64,000 bases of DNA, from the NCBI GenBank assembly GCA_965531145.1, contig CBESOE010000001.1, positions 1-64,000 of the forward strand. The letters are read 5' to 3'. The DNA comes from JAQAZP01 sp965531145 (GTDB lineage Bacteria > Acidobacteriota > JAQAZP01). A program made the translations under genes and the position numbers. A model generated the notes under the pieces. It saw only the letters and a list, made by a program, of their open reading frames with translations, did no database searches and was not told where the DNA came from. Below, in pieces: positions 26,527 through 36,151 of the stretch (positions are counted from its first letter, which is position 1; each line of letters begins with the position of its first letter).

Positions 26527-26554
26527 TTGACAAGCCGGCGGCCGTGGCTATAAT
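26527..26554 (+). promoter_or_regulatory. Consensus sigma-70 promoter of the DUF177-rpmF-plsX genes
   Basis: Perfect TTGACA (26527-26532) and perfect TATAAT (26549-26554) with a 16-bp spacer, about 55 bp before the DUF177 start. This is the best promoter match in the window and fits a strongly expressed ribosomal protein gene. Confidence 0.8.
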
Positions 26555-26609
26555 GAACCCGTTTAAAACAAAGGTGATAGATCCTTGAGCAGGTCCGGGG
26601 GGCCGCTTG

Positions 26610-27170
26610 ATGAAGATCGACTTGAAAGAGATCGGTGCCTCGGGCATCTCCATCGAGCGGACCATACCCGCCGAGCTGTTCCCTGGTGCTGAAGGGGAAG
26701 ACCAGGGCATACTCCGGCTGCATCGTGACGGGTTGCTGTGCCTGAGCGTCAAAAGGGCCGGCGAGCGATTCCACCTTCGCGGAACCCTGGAGGCGGAACT
26801 GGAGGCGGAGTGCGGCAGGTGCCTGGCCCCGTTTTCGTTTGCGGTTCGGCCCGAGTTCGATTATTATCTCGTGCCCCGGCGGCACGTGGATGAGTGGGCC
26901 GAGGTGGAGATTGACGAGACGGCCCGGCGCGAAATCGAGGTGGACAGCCTGGAGCTGGACCTGATCCACCTGGCGCGGGAGCAGGTGCGCCTCGGCTTGC
27001 CGATGAAGCCGCTCTGCTCCGAGGCGTGCCGGGGAATCTGTCTCGGTTGCGGTGTGGACCTCAATGGCGGGGACTGCACCTGTGACGCTGATGAAAAAGG
27101 TGATGATTCCGGGCTGGCGGTGCTCTCCAGCCTGCTTGATCGGTTGAAGAACGATTCCTCCGGCAACTGA
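26610..27170 (+). CDS. DUF177 / YceD family protein
   Basis: 186 aa from ATG 26610, with a GGGGGG site upstream. The family is the large-ribosome-assembly-linked YceD/DUF177 protein (Orf1 of plants), almost always next to rpmF. The C-terminal Cys cluster CSEACRGICLGCGVDL resembles a zinc-binding site, echoed by an earlier AECGRCLAPF pair. In plants it is needed for 23S rRNA accumulation. Context (directly before rpmF and plsX) is canonical. Confidence 0.9.
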   Translation: MKIDLKEIGASGISIERTIPAELFPGAEGEDQGILRLHRDGLLCLSVKRAGERFHLRGTLEAELEAECGRCLAPFSFAVRPEFDYYLVPRRHVDEWAEVEIDETARREIEVDSLELDLIHLAREQVRLGLPMKPLCSEACRGICLGCGVDLNGGDCTCDADEKGDDSGLAVLSSLLDRLKNDSSGN

Positions 27171-27215
27171 CCTGATGCGGCCGGAGCGTGGAACGAGTGA
27201 CAAAGGAGAAGGGTT

Positions 27216-27398
27216 ATGGCGAATCCGAAACGCAGACATTCCAAGGCACGGCGGGACAAGAGACGGACGCACGACAGTCTCACCCCGCCCAGCCTGTCGG
27301 TGTGCCCCAACTGCAATGAGTCGAAGCAGCCTCACCGCGTGTGCCCTCATTGCGGGTTCTACAAGGGCAAGGAAGTGGTTGAGATCAAGATGGCCTGA
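27216..27398 (+). CDS. rpmF: 50S ribosomal protein L32
   Basis: 60 aa, standard length. MANPKRRHSKARRDKRRTHD is the typical basic N-terminus, followed by the zinc ribbon CPNC/CPHC (all four Cys present). The rpmF-plsX junction is 22 bp. Confidence 0.97.
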   Translation: MANPKRRHSKARRDKRRTHDSLTPPSLSVCPNCNESKQPHRVCPHCGFYKGKEVVEIKMA

Positions 27399-27420
27399 TG
27401 GCCCGGCCGAATGGTGAACA

Positions 27421-28437
27421 ATGAAGATCGCCGTCGACGCCATGGGCGGAGATTTCGCCCCCCGCAACGCAGTGGAAGGAGCGGTGGATGCCTGCCGCGA
27501 GTTCCAGCTGCCGGTGATCCTGGTGGGGCGTGAGGGGGAGATCCGCCAGGAGTTGGATCGCCTGGAGGTTTCCGGCCTGCCCATCGATGTGGTCCATGCC
27601 GAAGAAGTGGTGGGCATGGAAGAGCCGGCAATCAGCGCCATCCGCAAGAAAAAGAAGTCTTCCATCAGAATCGGCACCCGGCTGGTGAAGGAGGGGCAGG
27701 CCCAGGGATTTGTCAGCGCCGGCAACACCGGTGCGGTGATGGCCACCTCCAAGATCGTGATGAAGTCCCTCGAGGGGGTGCAGCGTCCGGCGCTGGCCAC
27801 GGTGGTGCCCACCATGACCGGGGCCTCGATCCTGCTCGACGTGGGAGCCAATGTGGACTGCCGGGCCAAGCACCTGATGCAGTTCGCGGTGATGGGCAGT
27901 TTATACGCCGAGGCGATCCTCGGCCGGAGCAAACCGAAAATCGGCCTGCTGAGCATCGGCGAGGAAGACACCAAGGGCAACGAACAGACCAGGCAGGTCT
28001 TCGATATCCTGCGCCAGACGAGCATCAACTTTGTCGGCAATGTCGAGGGGCGCGATGTCTACAACGGTTCGGTGGACGTGGTGGTCTGCGACGGCTTTGT
28101 GGGCAATATCGCGCTCAAGGTGAGCGAGAGCCTGGCCGAGACCATCGAGCACCTGCTCCGCACCGAGATTAAACGCAGTCTTCTGGCCCGCGTGGGCTAC
28201 CTCTTCATGCGGCCGGCCTTTCGCAATTTCAAAAAACGGGTCGACTACTCGGAGTATGGCGGTGCCCCCCTGCTGGGCATCAAGGGTGTCACCATTATCT
28301 GTCACGGCCGGTCTACGCCCAAGGCAATCAAGAACGCCGTGCGGGTGGCCGGAGATTTCTGTGCCAAGGACGTCAACGGTCAGATTTCCAGGGGCCTGGC
28401 GGAACTGGTCCGCCAGGAGGAGAGCGTTTCAGTCTGA
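27421..28437 (+). CDS. plsX: Phosphate acyltransferase PlsX
   Basis: 338 aa. It converts acyl-ACP and phosphate to acyl-phosphate, the donor for PlsY in phospholipid synthesis. Family motifs: KIAVDAMGGDFAPRN, GFVSAGNTGAVMA, LLDVGANVDC, GLLSIGEEDTKGN, GFVGNIALK and GGAPLLGIKG. In many bacteria fabH and fabD follow; here a new promoter and an acyl-CoA dehydrogenase follow instead. Confidence 0.96.
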   Translation: MKIAVDAMGGDFAPRNAVEGAVDACREFQLPVILVGREGEIRQELDRLEVSGLPIDVVHAEEVVGMEEPAISAIRKKKKSSIRIGTRLVKEGQAQGFVSAGNTGAVMATSKIVMKSLEGVQRPALATVVPTMTGASILLDVGANVDCRAKHLMQFAVMGSLYAEAILGRSKPKIGLLSIGEEDTKGNEQTRQVFDILRQTSINFVGNVEGRDVYNGSVDVVVCDGFVGNIALKVSESLAETIEHLLRTEIKRSLLARVGYLFMRPAFRNFKKRVDYSEYGGAPLLGIKGVTIICHGRSTPKAIKNAVRVAGDFCAKDVNGQISRGLAELVRQEESVSV

Positions 28438-28455
28438 GTGCCGTTCCGGTCCATC

Positions 28456-28483
28456 TTGACTCGGGGGGGCATTCGGCTAAAAT
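28456..28483 (+). promoter_or_regulatory. Promoter of the acyl-CoA dehydrogenase / fab / etf run
   Basis: TTGACT (28456-28461), 16-bp spacer, TAAAAT (28478-28483); both hexamers match consensus at 5 of 6. It leaves a leader of about 140 nt before the dehydrogenase, containing the inverted repeats CCCGGG-tcatt-CCCGGG and GTCG-ttcggg-CGAC, so leader structure is possible. Confidence 0.6.
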
Positions 28484-28631
28484 AATCGTTCGATTTTTCC
28501 GATTTTCAGAAACAGACGAGGATCGGTCCTCCCGGGTCATTCCCGGGCAGGCAGCGGGGCAGGTCGTTCGGGCGACAGGCCGCACCCGGTCCAGAGCATG
28601 GTGCCGACCCGGAAGGAGTGAGCCTCTACCC

Positions 28632-29804
<1,173 letters not shown>

Positions 29805-29809
29805 CCGTC

Positions 29810-30562
29810 ATGGGAATCGGTACTCGCTACGAAGGGAAACGGGCCATCGTCACCGGTGCGGCTCGCGGCATCGGGTTGTCGATCAGCCGGTTGCTGGCCG
29901 GGGAAGGGGCCCGGGTGGCCATGGTGGACCTGGATCAGGACGCCCTGGACGCGGCCGGGAGCGATCTGATCGGTGAAGGTGGACAGTGTGTGACCCACCG
30001 GCTTGACGTCGCTGATCCCGAAGCGGTCAAGGAGGCGGTGGCCGCAGTGGCCCGGGACTGGGGCGGTGTCGACTTTCTGGTGAACAACGCCGGGATCACT
30101 CGTGACGGCCTGCTGCTCCGCATGAAAAAAGCCGACTGGGACCTGGTGCTGCGGGTCAACCTGGACGGCGTGTTCCACTTCTCACAGGCGGTGCTCAAAC
30201 CGATGATCAAGGCCCGTCAGGGCCGGATCGTCAGTATCGGTTCGGTGGTGGGGGTGATGGGCAACCCGGGGCAGGCGAACTACGCGGCGTCGAAGGCCGG
30301 GATCATCGGCTTTTCCCGTTCGCTGGCCCGTGAGGTGGCCCCCCGGGGCATCACGGTCAATGTGGTGGCGCCCGGGTTCATCGACACCGAGATGACCGCC
30401 GGGCTCTCCGATGAGGTGCGCAGGGACTTGCTGTCCAGGGTTCCCCTGGGCCGCCTGGGATCGGTGGACGACATCGCCCGCTCGGTGGCATTTTTACTGG
30501 GAGACGACTCTGCCTACATCACCGGGCAGGTGCTCGGGGTCAACGGCGGAATGTATATGTAA
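29810..30562 (+). CDS. fabG: 3-oxoacyl-ACP reductase FabG
   Basis: 250 aa from ATG 29810; an upstream TTG at 29801 overlaps the previous stop. Short-chain dehydrogenase with the NADPH loop TGAARGIG, NNAG, and the catalytic Ser-Tyr-Lys triad (SIGSVVGVMG...YAASK). The C-terminal ITGQVLGVNGGMYM is typical of FabG. It reduces 3-oxoacyl-ACP to 3-hydroxyacyl-ACP. Lying between an ACAD and acpP, it is part of the unusual fatty-acid gene run. Confidence 0.94.
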   Translation: MGIGTRYEGKRAIVTGAARGIGLSISRLLAGEGARVAMVDLDQDALDAAGSDLIGEGGQCVTHRLDVADPEAVKEAVAAVARDWGGVDFLVNNAGITRDGLLLRMKKADWDLVLRVNLDGVFHFSQAVLKPMIKARQGRIVSIGSVVGVMGNPGQANYAASKAGIIGFSRSLAREVAPRGITVNVVAPGFIDTEMTAGLSDEVRRDLLSRVPLGRLGSVDDIARSVAFLLGDDSAYITGQVLGVNGGMYM

Positions 30563-30591
30563 CTTCAATGCAGCTTGGGAGGTCTATCGCG

Positions 30592-30837
30592 ATGGACGAG
30601 AAAAAAATCGAGGCGAAGGTCAAGGAAATCGTCATGGAGCAACTGGGTGTGGACGAGGAGGAAGTGACCCTGGACGCCTCCTTCGTGGACGACCTCGGTG
30701 CCGATTCCCTGGACACCGTGGAACTGGTGATGGCTTTCGAGGAAGAGTTCGACATCGAGATTCCCGACACCGACGCTGAGAAGATCAGCCGGGTCAAGGA
30801 AGCCGTGGAGTACATCAAGGGCCACATCGACAGCTGA
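30592..30837 (+). CDS. acpP: Acyl carrier protein
   Basis: 81 aa from ATG 30592, which has GGGAGG 9 nt upstream; the open frame extends 24 bases further without an SD. It is acidic, with the phosphopantetheine Ser in DDLGADSLDTVEL. Carries growing acyl chains. It lies directly after fabG and before fabF, the canonical order. The 153-bp gap to fabF contains a small GGCGG/CCGCC hairpin (30857-30870). Confidence 0.97.
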   Translation: MDEKKIEAKVKEIVMEQLGVDEEEVTLDASFVDDLGADSLDTVELVMAFEEEFDIEIPDTDAEKISRVKEAVEYIKGHIDS

Positions 30838-30990
30838 ACGGTTTCCCGGTCCTTGCGGCGGGTGTCCGCCGACGGCGCTCTGGCTGTCGGGGAGTCTTGT
30901 CCCGGGTGAGATACCGCGGAGCCAGGCTGTCTCTGGTCACCTGCCGAACCTCGCCCGGTGAGCGGCTTAGTCGGAGGAGGTGCTGAAGAG

Positions 30991-32232
30991 ATGCCGAAAA
31001 GACGAGTGGTCATCACCGGTCTCGGAATGATCTCCCCGCTGGGTGTGGGCAACGACGCCAACTGGGAAGCGTTGCGGTCCGGGAAGAGCGGCGTGGGTAT
31101 GATCACTCACTTCGACACCACCGACTACCCGGTAAAGATCGCCGCCGAGGTGCGGGGTTTCGACCCGCTGCAGTTCATCGACAAAAAAGAACTGAAGAAG
31201 ATGGACCGCTTCATCCATTTCGCCCTGGCCGCGTCCCAGTTCGCGGTTGAGGACAGCGGCCTGCCCCTTGAGGCTCTCGATTCCGATCGCGCCGGGGTGA
31301 GCATCGGCAGCGGTATCGGCGGCCTCGGTTTCATCGAACGGCAGCACAAGATCGTGCTGGAACGTGGCCCCAAACGGATTTCGCCCTTCTTTATTCCCGG
31401 TCTGATCGTCAATCTGGCGGCGGGCCACGTCTCGATCCGTTTCCGGGCCCGGGGGCCGAACCTGGCCCACTGCACCGCCTGTTCCACCGGAACCCACGCC
31501 GTGGGCGAAGCCTTCCGTGCCATTCAGCACGGACAGGCGGACACGATGATTTGCGGCGGCACCGAGGCGGTGATCTGTCCGCTGGCCGTCGGTGGGTTCG
31601 CGGCGATGAAGGCCCTCTCCACCCGCAACGACGATCCGGCCACGGCCAGCCGGCCTTTTGATGCCACCCGCGACGGGTTCGTCATGGGCGAAGGCGCCGG
31701 GGTGCTGATCCTCGAAGAGCGGGAGGCCGCGGTGGCCCGCGGTGCCCGGATCTATGCCGAGCTGTCCGGTTTCGGCATGGCCGCCGACGCCTTCCACATC
31801 ACTGCGCCCAGCGAGGACGGGGACGGGGCAATGCGGGTGATGAAAGCTGCCCTGGAGGATGCCGGTGTCGCCCTGACGGATGTGGATTACATCAATGCCC
31901 ACGGTACAGCCACGCCCCCCGGTGACCGCGTCGAGACCCTGGCGATCAAGAAGCTGTTCGGCGACCACGCCCGCAAGCTCGCCGTCTCTTCCACCAAGTC
32001 CGCCACCGGACACCTGCTGGGTGCGGCCGGTGGCGTGGAAACGGCGATCACCGCCTGGGCGATCAGCCACGACTTCATTCCGCCCACCATCAACCTGCAC
32101 AACCCGGATCCGGACTGCGATCTGGATTACGTGCCCAACGAACCCCGAACCTCTGAGGTGCGCGTCGCGCTGACCAACTCCTTCGGCTTCGGGGGAACCA
32201 ACGCGTCCCTCCTCCTGAAAAAACACGAGTGA
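30991..32232 (+). CDS. fabF: 3-oxoacyl-ACP synthase II (FabF-type ketosynthase)
   Basis: 413 aa from ATG 30991 (GGAGG 10 nt upstream). Thiolase-fold condensing enzyme with the Cys-His-His triad: Cys in CTACSTGTHAVG, His in NAHGTATPPGD and His in KSATGHLLGAAG. It elongates acyl-ACP with malonyl-ACP. Being FabF-type it cannot by itself start chains from acetyl-CoA like FabH. It is followed by etfB after 33 bp. Confidence 0.96.
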   Translation: MPKRRVVITGLGMISPLGVGNDANWEALRSGKSGVGMITHFDTTDYPVKIAAEVRGFDPLQFIDKKELKKMDRFIHFALAASQFAVEDSGLPLEALDSDRAGVSIGSGIGGLGFIERQHKIVLERGPKRISPFFIPGLIVNLAAGHVSIRFRARGPNLAHCTACSTGTHAVGEAFRAIQHGQADTMICGGTEAVICPLAVGGFAAMKALSTRNDDPATASRPFDATRDGFVMGEGAGVLILEEREAAVARGARIYAELSGFGMAADAFHITAPSEDGDGAMRVMKAALEDAGVALTDVDYINAHGTATPPGDRVETLAIKKLFGDHARKLAVSSTKSATGHLLGAAGGVETAITAWAISHDFIPPTINLHNPDPDCDLDYVPNEPRTSEVRVALTNSFGFGGTNASLLLKKHE

Positions 32233-32265
32233 CGGCGGGGCTTTCCGCATCAATCGGAGCGAGAA

Positions 32266-33054
32266 ATGAATTCAATTGTCTGTCTGAAGCAGGTCCCTGA
32301 CACGGAAGCGAGGATCAAGATCGCTCCCGACAACGTCGGGATCGACGAGAGCGACATCCAGTTGGTGGTCAATCCCTTCGACGAAAACGCCATCGAAGCG
32401 GCCCTGCTGCTCAAGGAGCAGGCCGGACAGGGTGCGGTGACCCTGATCAGCCAGGGCGAAGACTCGGCGGGGACGGCCCTGCGCACCGGCCTGGCCATGG
32501 GGGCCGACAACGCGGTGCTGCTCAAGGACCCGGCGTTTGCCGGATCCGACTCGCTCGGGGTGGCGCGGATTCTCGCCGCGGCCATCTCCACCATGGAATA
32601 TGACGTCATTCTCCTCGGCAAGTACGGGGTGGGAGGGGACAACAACCAGGTGGGGCCGATGCTGGCCCAGTTGCTGGACCTGCCGCACGTCGGCGTGGCG
32701 GTGAAGCTGGAGGTGGACGGCGACAAGGCCGTGGTGCACCGGTCGGTGGAGGGTGCGCTGGAGGTGGTGGAGACACCGCTCCCCGCGGTGATCACCGCCG
32801 AGAAGGGGCTCAACGAACCGCGCTACGCCTCGCTGAAGGGGATCATGATGGCCAAGCGGAAACCCATCGACGAACGCGACGCCTCCGCCCTGGGGCTGGA
32901 CACGTCGACGGTGGGCGCCGCCGGAGCCCTGCTGCTGCAGACCCGGCTGGAACTGCCGCAGCCCCGGCCCGAGGGGCGGATCATCGATGGGGAGCCGGTG
33001 GCGGCAGCGAAGGAACTGGTCCGGCTGCTCCACGAGGAGGCCAAGGTCATCTGA
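32266..33054 (+). CDS. etfB: Electron transfer flavoprotein, beta subunit
   Basis: 262 aa. N-terminal SIVCLKQVPDTEARI and the nucleotide-binding segment DVILLGKYGVGGDNNQVGP, where ordinary ETFs bind AMP and bifurcating ETFs bind a second FAD. The recognition-loop region AKRKPI lies near residue 200. With EtfA it carries electrons between acyl-CoA dehydrogenases and a quinone oxidoreductase, or the reverse. The presence of etfBA in one run with an ACAD argues for a dedicated pair. Bifurcating or not cannot be read by eye. Confidence 0.93.
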   Translation: MNSIVCLKQVPDTEARIKIAPDNVGIDESDIQLVVNPFDENAIEAALLLKEQAGQGAVTLISQGEDSAGTALRTGLAMGADNAVLLKDPAFAGSDSLGVARILAAAISTMEYDVILLGKYGVGGDNNQVGPMLAQLLDLPHVGVAVKLEVDGDKAVVHRSVEGALEVVETPLPAVITAEKGLNEPRYASLKGIMMAKRKPIDERDASALGLDTSTVGAAGALLLQTRLELPQPRPEGRIIDGEPVAAAKELVRLLHEEAKVI

Positions 33055-33089
33055 GCCGTCTATCCGGCCAGCGACGAGGAACGACTACC

Positions 33090-34079
33090 ATGGCACATAA
33101 TTCGATACTGGTTTTTGCAGAGCAGCGGGACGGCCGATTGAAGAAGGCCGCCTTTGAAGCGGTGTCCGAGGGACGGCGGCTGGCCGATCAGCTGGGCTCC
33201 GAACTCCACGTGGCCCTGCTGGGAAGCGATATTGGCGGACTGGCCGGCGATCTGGAGGGTTGGGGTGCGGATCAGCTGCACACCGCCGACCACCCGGACC
33301 TGCTCTATTACAGCGGTGAAGGCTACAGCAAGGTGCTGTGGGATATGATCAGCCAGATTTCCCCGGCGGTATTCCTGCTGCCCGCCACGGCCATGGGCAA
33401 GGACGTTGCCCCCCGGGTGGCCGCGCTCTGCGGCGCCGGCCTGGCCACCGACTGCACCGCCCTCTCAGTGGAAGACGGACGGCTCTCGGCCCAGCGGCCG
33501 GTCTATGCCGGCAAGGCCATCGCCACGGTGAAGTGGGCCGGCGAGACTCTGCAGATGGCCACCTTGCGGCCCAACGTATTTGCCGCTGCGCCCCGGGACG
33601 GTTCCGGTGCGCCGGCGTCCAGCCCCTTTGCCGTGGATGGTCTGGAAGGGAAGATCCGGGCCCGGGTGCGGGAAGTGGTCGGCGGCAGCGGTGAAACCAA
33701 GGATGTCACCGAGGCCGACGTGATCGTGGCCGGCGGGCGCGGGTTGAAAGGCGCCGAGCATTTCTCGCTGCTCGAGAAGCTGGCCGCCACTTTGGACGGC
33801 GCCGTGGGCGCGTCCCGCGCGGTGGTGGATTCCGGTTGGGTCGACCATCAGAAACAGGTGGGGCAGACCGGTAAGACCGTCGCGCCCCAGCTGTACATTG
33901 CCGCCGGCATTTCCGGGGCGATCCAGCACCTGGCCGGTATGTCCTCCTCCAAGTGCATCGTCGCGGTGAACAAGGATCCCGAAGCGCCGATCTTCAAGGT
34001 GGCCGACTACGGTATCGTGGGTGACCTGTTCGAAGTGATTCCGGCGCTGACCGAGGAGTTCGCGCGGCTCAAGGAGTAG
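33090..34079 (+). CDS. etfA: Electron transfer flavoprotein, alpha subunit
   Basis: 329 aa. The C-terminal FAD domain has VGQTGKTVAPQLYIAAGISG, AIQHLAGMSSSKCIVAVN and DYGIVGDLFEVIPAL. There is no N-terminal ferredoxin extension. The N-terminal half is the usual adenine-nucleotide-alpha-hydrolase-like fold (FAEQRDGRLKKAAFEAV). The stop codon is separated by one base from the GTG start of the LolC-type permease gene. Confidence 0.94.
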   Translation: MAHNSILVFAEQRDGRLKKAAFEAVSEGRRLADQLGSELHVALLGSDIGGLAGDLEGWGADQLHTADHPDLLYYSGEGYSKVLWDMISQISPAVFLLPATAMGKDVAPRVAALCGAGLATDCTALSVEDGRLSAQRPVYAGKAIATVKWAGETLQMATLRPNVFAAAPRDGSGAPASSPFAVDGLEGKIRARVREVVGGSGETKDVTEADVIVAGGRGLKGAEHFSLLEKLAATLDGAVGASRAVVDSGWVDHQKQVGQTGKTVAPQLYIAAGISGAIQHLAGMSSSKCIVAVNKDPEAPIFKVADYGIVGDLFEVIPALTEEFARLKE

Positions 34080-34080
34080 A

Positions 34081-35316
34081 GTGCGTTACGAACTCTTCAT
34101 CGCCCTGCGCTACCTCAAGGCGAGACGCAAGCAGACCTTTGTTTCGGTGATCACCGGGATATCGATGCTCGGGGTGATCGTCGGGGTGACGGCGCTGGTC
34201 ATCGCCCTGGCCCTCGCCGCCGGATTCCGCCAGGATTTCCGGGACAAGATCCTCGGTGCCGAAGCCCACATCTACATCTACGGGTTCTCCTCGGCCGGGG
34301 GTATCACCGACCCGCAGGATCTTGTTCGGCGAACCGAGTCGCAGGACAACGTCCTCGCCGCTGCGCCCATGGCCTGGGGCGTGGGCCTGGTGGCCAGTGG
34401 TCTAGACAACCGCTTCGTCAGGATCAAGGGGGTGGACCCCACCTCGCACATCGGCCAGGTGGTTGATTTTCAAAGCTACCTGGTGGACGGGATGCTGGAA
34501 GATCTCCAGCCGGGTGAGGGCCGGCGGCCGGGGATCATTCTCGGTCAGGGTCTGGCCCGGGTGCTGGGCTCCGCTGTGGGGGACACGGTTCGGGTTCTGA
34601 CTCAGAACGGATCCCTCTCACCGTTGGGGCTGCTCCCCCGGCCCCGATCGTTCCGGGTGGCCGGGATCTTTGCTTCGGGGATGTCCGATTACGACGACCA
34701 GTGGGCTTTTGTCTCCCTGGCCGAGGCCCGGCGGCTGCTGTCACTGGAGGCCGGGGCCAGTGTGCTGCTGGTGCGGGTGAAGGATGTGGGTCATCTGGAA
34801 CAGACCCGGCAGGTGCTGGCGGCGGAGTTGGGTCCGGGGTACCTGGTCAAGGACATCCTCACCGAGAACCGACCGCTCTTCTCGGCGCTCAAGGTCGAAA
34901 AACTGATGACGTTCATCACCATCGGGCTGATCGTGATGGTGGCCGCGCTCAACATCGTCTCCAGCCTGGTGATGATGGTCATGGAGAAAACCCGGGACAT
35001 CGCGGTTCTGCGGTCCATGGGGGCCAGCCGCGGGGCGATCACCCGGATCTTCATTTACCAGGGGAGTATCGTCGGGATTGCCGGGACCCTGCTGGGCTGT
35101 GCCGCCGGCTGGATCGTGGCCCGGCTGCTGGACAGCTGGCAGTTGATCCGCCTCGATCCCCGGGTCTACTACATCGACTACGTACCGTTTCGGATCATGC
35201 CCCTCGATTTTACCCTGGTGGCCCTCACCGCGGTGCTGATCAGTTTCCTCGCCACCCTCTACCCGGCCTGGCAGGCGGCCCGCCTGGAACCGGCGGAGGC
35301 TCTGCGCTATGAGTGA
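34081..35316 (+). CDS. lolC: LolC/LolE-type lipoprotein-releasing ABC transporter permease
   Basis: 411 aa from GTG 34081. Four membrane helices: one near the N-terminus (FVSVITGISMLGVIVGVTAL), then a ~200-residue periplasmic MacB-like domain, then three at the C-terminus ending near AARLEPAEALRYE, the FtsX signature. It extracts mature lipoproteins from the inner membrane for delivery to LolA. A single LolC/E-like permease (homodimer, LolF-like) with LolD is common outside gamma-proteobacteria. Overlaps lolD by 8 bp. Confidence 0.9.
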   Translation: MRYELFIALRYLKARRKQTFVSVITGISMLGVIVGVTALVIALALAAGFRQDFRDKILGAEAHIYIYGFSSAGGITDPQDLVRRTESQDNVLAAAPMAWGVGLVASGLDNRFVRIKGVDPTSHIGQVVDFQSYLVDGMLEDLQPGEGRRPGIILGQGLARVLGSAVGDTVRVLTQNGSLSPLGLLPRPRSFRVAGIFASGMSDYDDQWAFVSLAEARRLLSLEAGASVLLVRVKDVGHLEQTRQVLAAELGPGYLVKDILTENRPLFSALKVEKLMTFITIGLIVMVAALNIVSSLVMMVMEKTRDIAVLRSMGASRGAITRIFIYQGSIVGIAGTLLGCAAGWIVARLLDSWQLIRLDPRVYYIDYVPFRIMPLDFTLVALTAVLISFLATLYPAWQAARLEPAEALRYE

Positions 35317-36019
35317 GCTGACCCGGAACAGGACGCCGCTGCTGGAATGCCGCCGGTTGAACAAGTCTTTCACCCTCGGATCCGGGGCCCGGGTGGACGT
35401 GATTCGCGGCCTCGACCTGCAGGTGCCGGCGGGGGAGATCCTGGCCATCACCGGCGCTTCAGGAGTGGGGAAAAGCACCCTGCTCCACGTGCTCGGGGCC
35501 CTGGAGCCTCCGGATTCGGGACGTCTGCTCTTCCACGGGGAAGATCCCTATGCCCGCGGCGAAACAGGTCTGGCCGGTTTCCGCAACCGGCGGATCGGAT
35601 TCATCTTCCAGTTTCACCACCTGCTGCCCGAGTTTTCGGCATTGGAGAACGTGATGATGCCCGCACTGATTGCGGGGGAGGCGCGCCGTCACGCTGCGGA
35701 CCGGGCGAGGGAATTGCTGCAGGCCGTGGAACTGGACCACCGCCTGGACCAGCGGCCGGGTAAACTCTCCGGGGGAGAGCAGCAGCGGGTGGCCATCGCC
35801 AGGGCGCTGGTGATGACCCCCGATCTGGTGCTGGCCGATGAGCCCACGGGAAACCTTGATTCGGCCAGCAGTCGCAACGTCTACCGGCTCTTTCGCCATC
35901 TGCAGGCCGACCGCGGTTTCACCGCGGTGCTGGCCACCCACAACCCCGAGCTGGCGGCCCGCGCCGACCGGGTGCTGCGCATGGAGGAGGGGGTGCTGCA
36001 CCGGCCGCAGGACGATTGA
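35309..36019 (+). CDS. lolD: Lipoprotein-releasing system ATP-binding protein LolD
   Basis: 236 aa ABC ATPase of the MacB/LolD subgroup. Walker A GASGVGKST, Q-loop FIFQFHHLLPEFSALENVM (the FQ..HLLPEF string is characteristic of LolD), signature LSGGEQQR, Walker B LVLADEPTGNLD and the H-loop ATHNPEL. It powers the adjacent permease. The several lipoproteins in this window would be clients. Confidence 0.93.
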   Translation: MSELTRNRTPLLECRRLNKSFTLGSGARVDVIRGLDLQVPAGEILAITGASGVGKSTLLHVLGALEPPDSGRLLFHGEDPYARGETGLAGFRNRRIGFIFQFHHLLPEFSALENVMMPALIAGEARRHAADRARELLQAVELDHRLDQRPGKLSGGEQQRVAIARALVMTPDLVLADEPTGNLDSASSRNVYRLFRHLQADRGFTAVLATHNPELAARADRVLRMEEGVLHRPQDD

Positions 36020-36060
36020 ACCGGCCAGCCGCGGGGCGCCCTGTCCTCTGTTTGCCACAC

Positions 36061-36089
36061 TTGCTGAATTCAGCTTTTCATTGCATAAT
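36061..36089 (+). promoter_or_regulatory. Candidate clpC promoter with a 12-bp palindrome in the spacer
   Basis: TTGCTG (36061-36066), 17-bp spacer, CATAAT (36084-36089). A perfect palindrome GCTGAATTCAGC (36063-36074) overlaps the -35 and spacer, a typical repressor-site position. ATG of clpC is 63 bp downstream. Confidence 0.5.
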
Positions 36090-36151
36090 CAGTCAGGGAT
36101 TGGCGGCCGGTTTCCGGGCCGTCGGACAATGAACCAGACAAGGAATATTCG

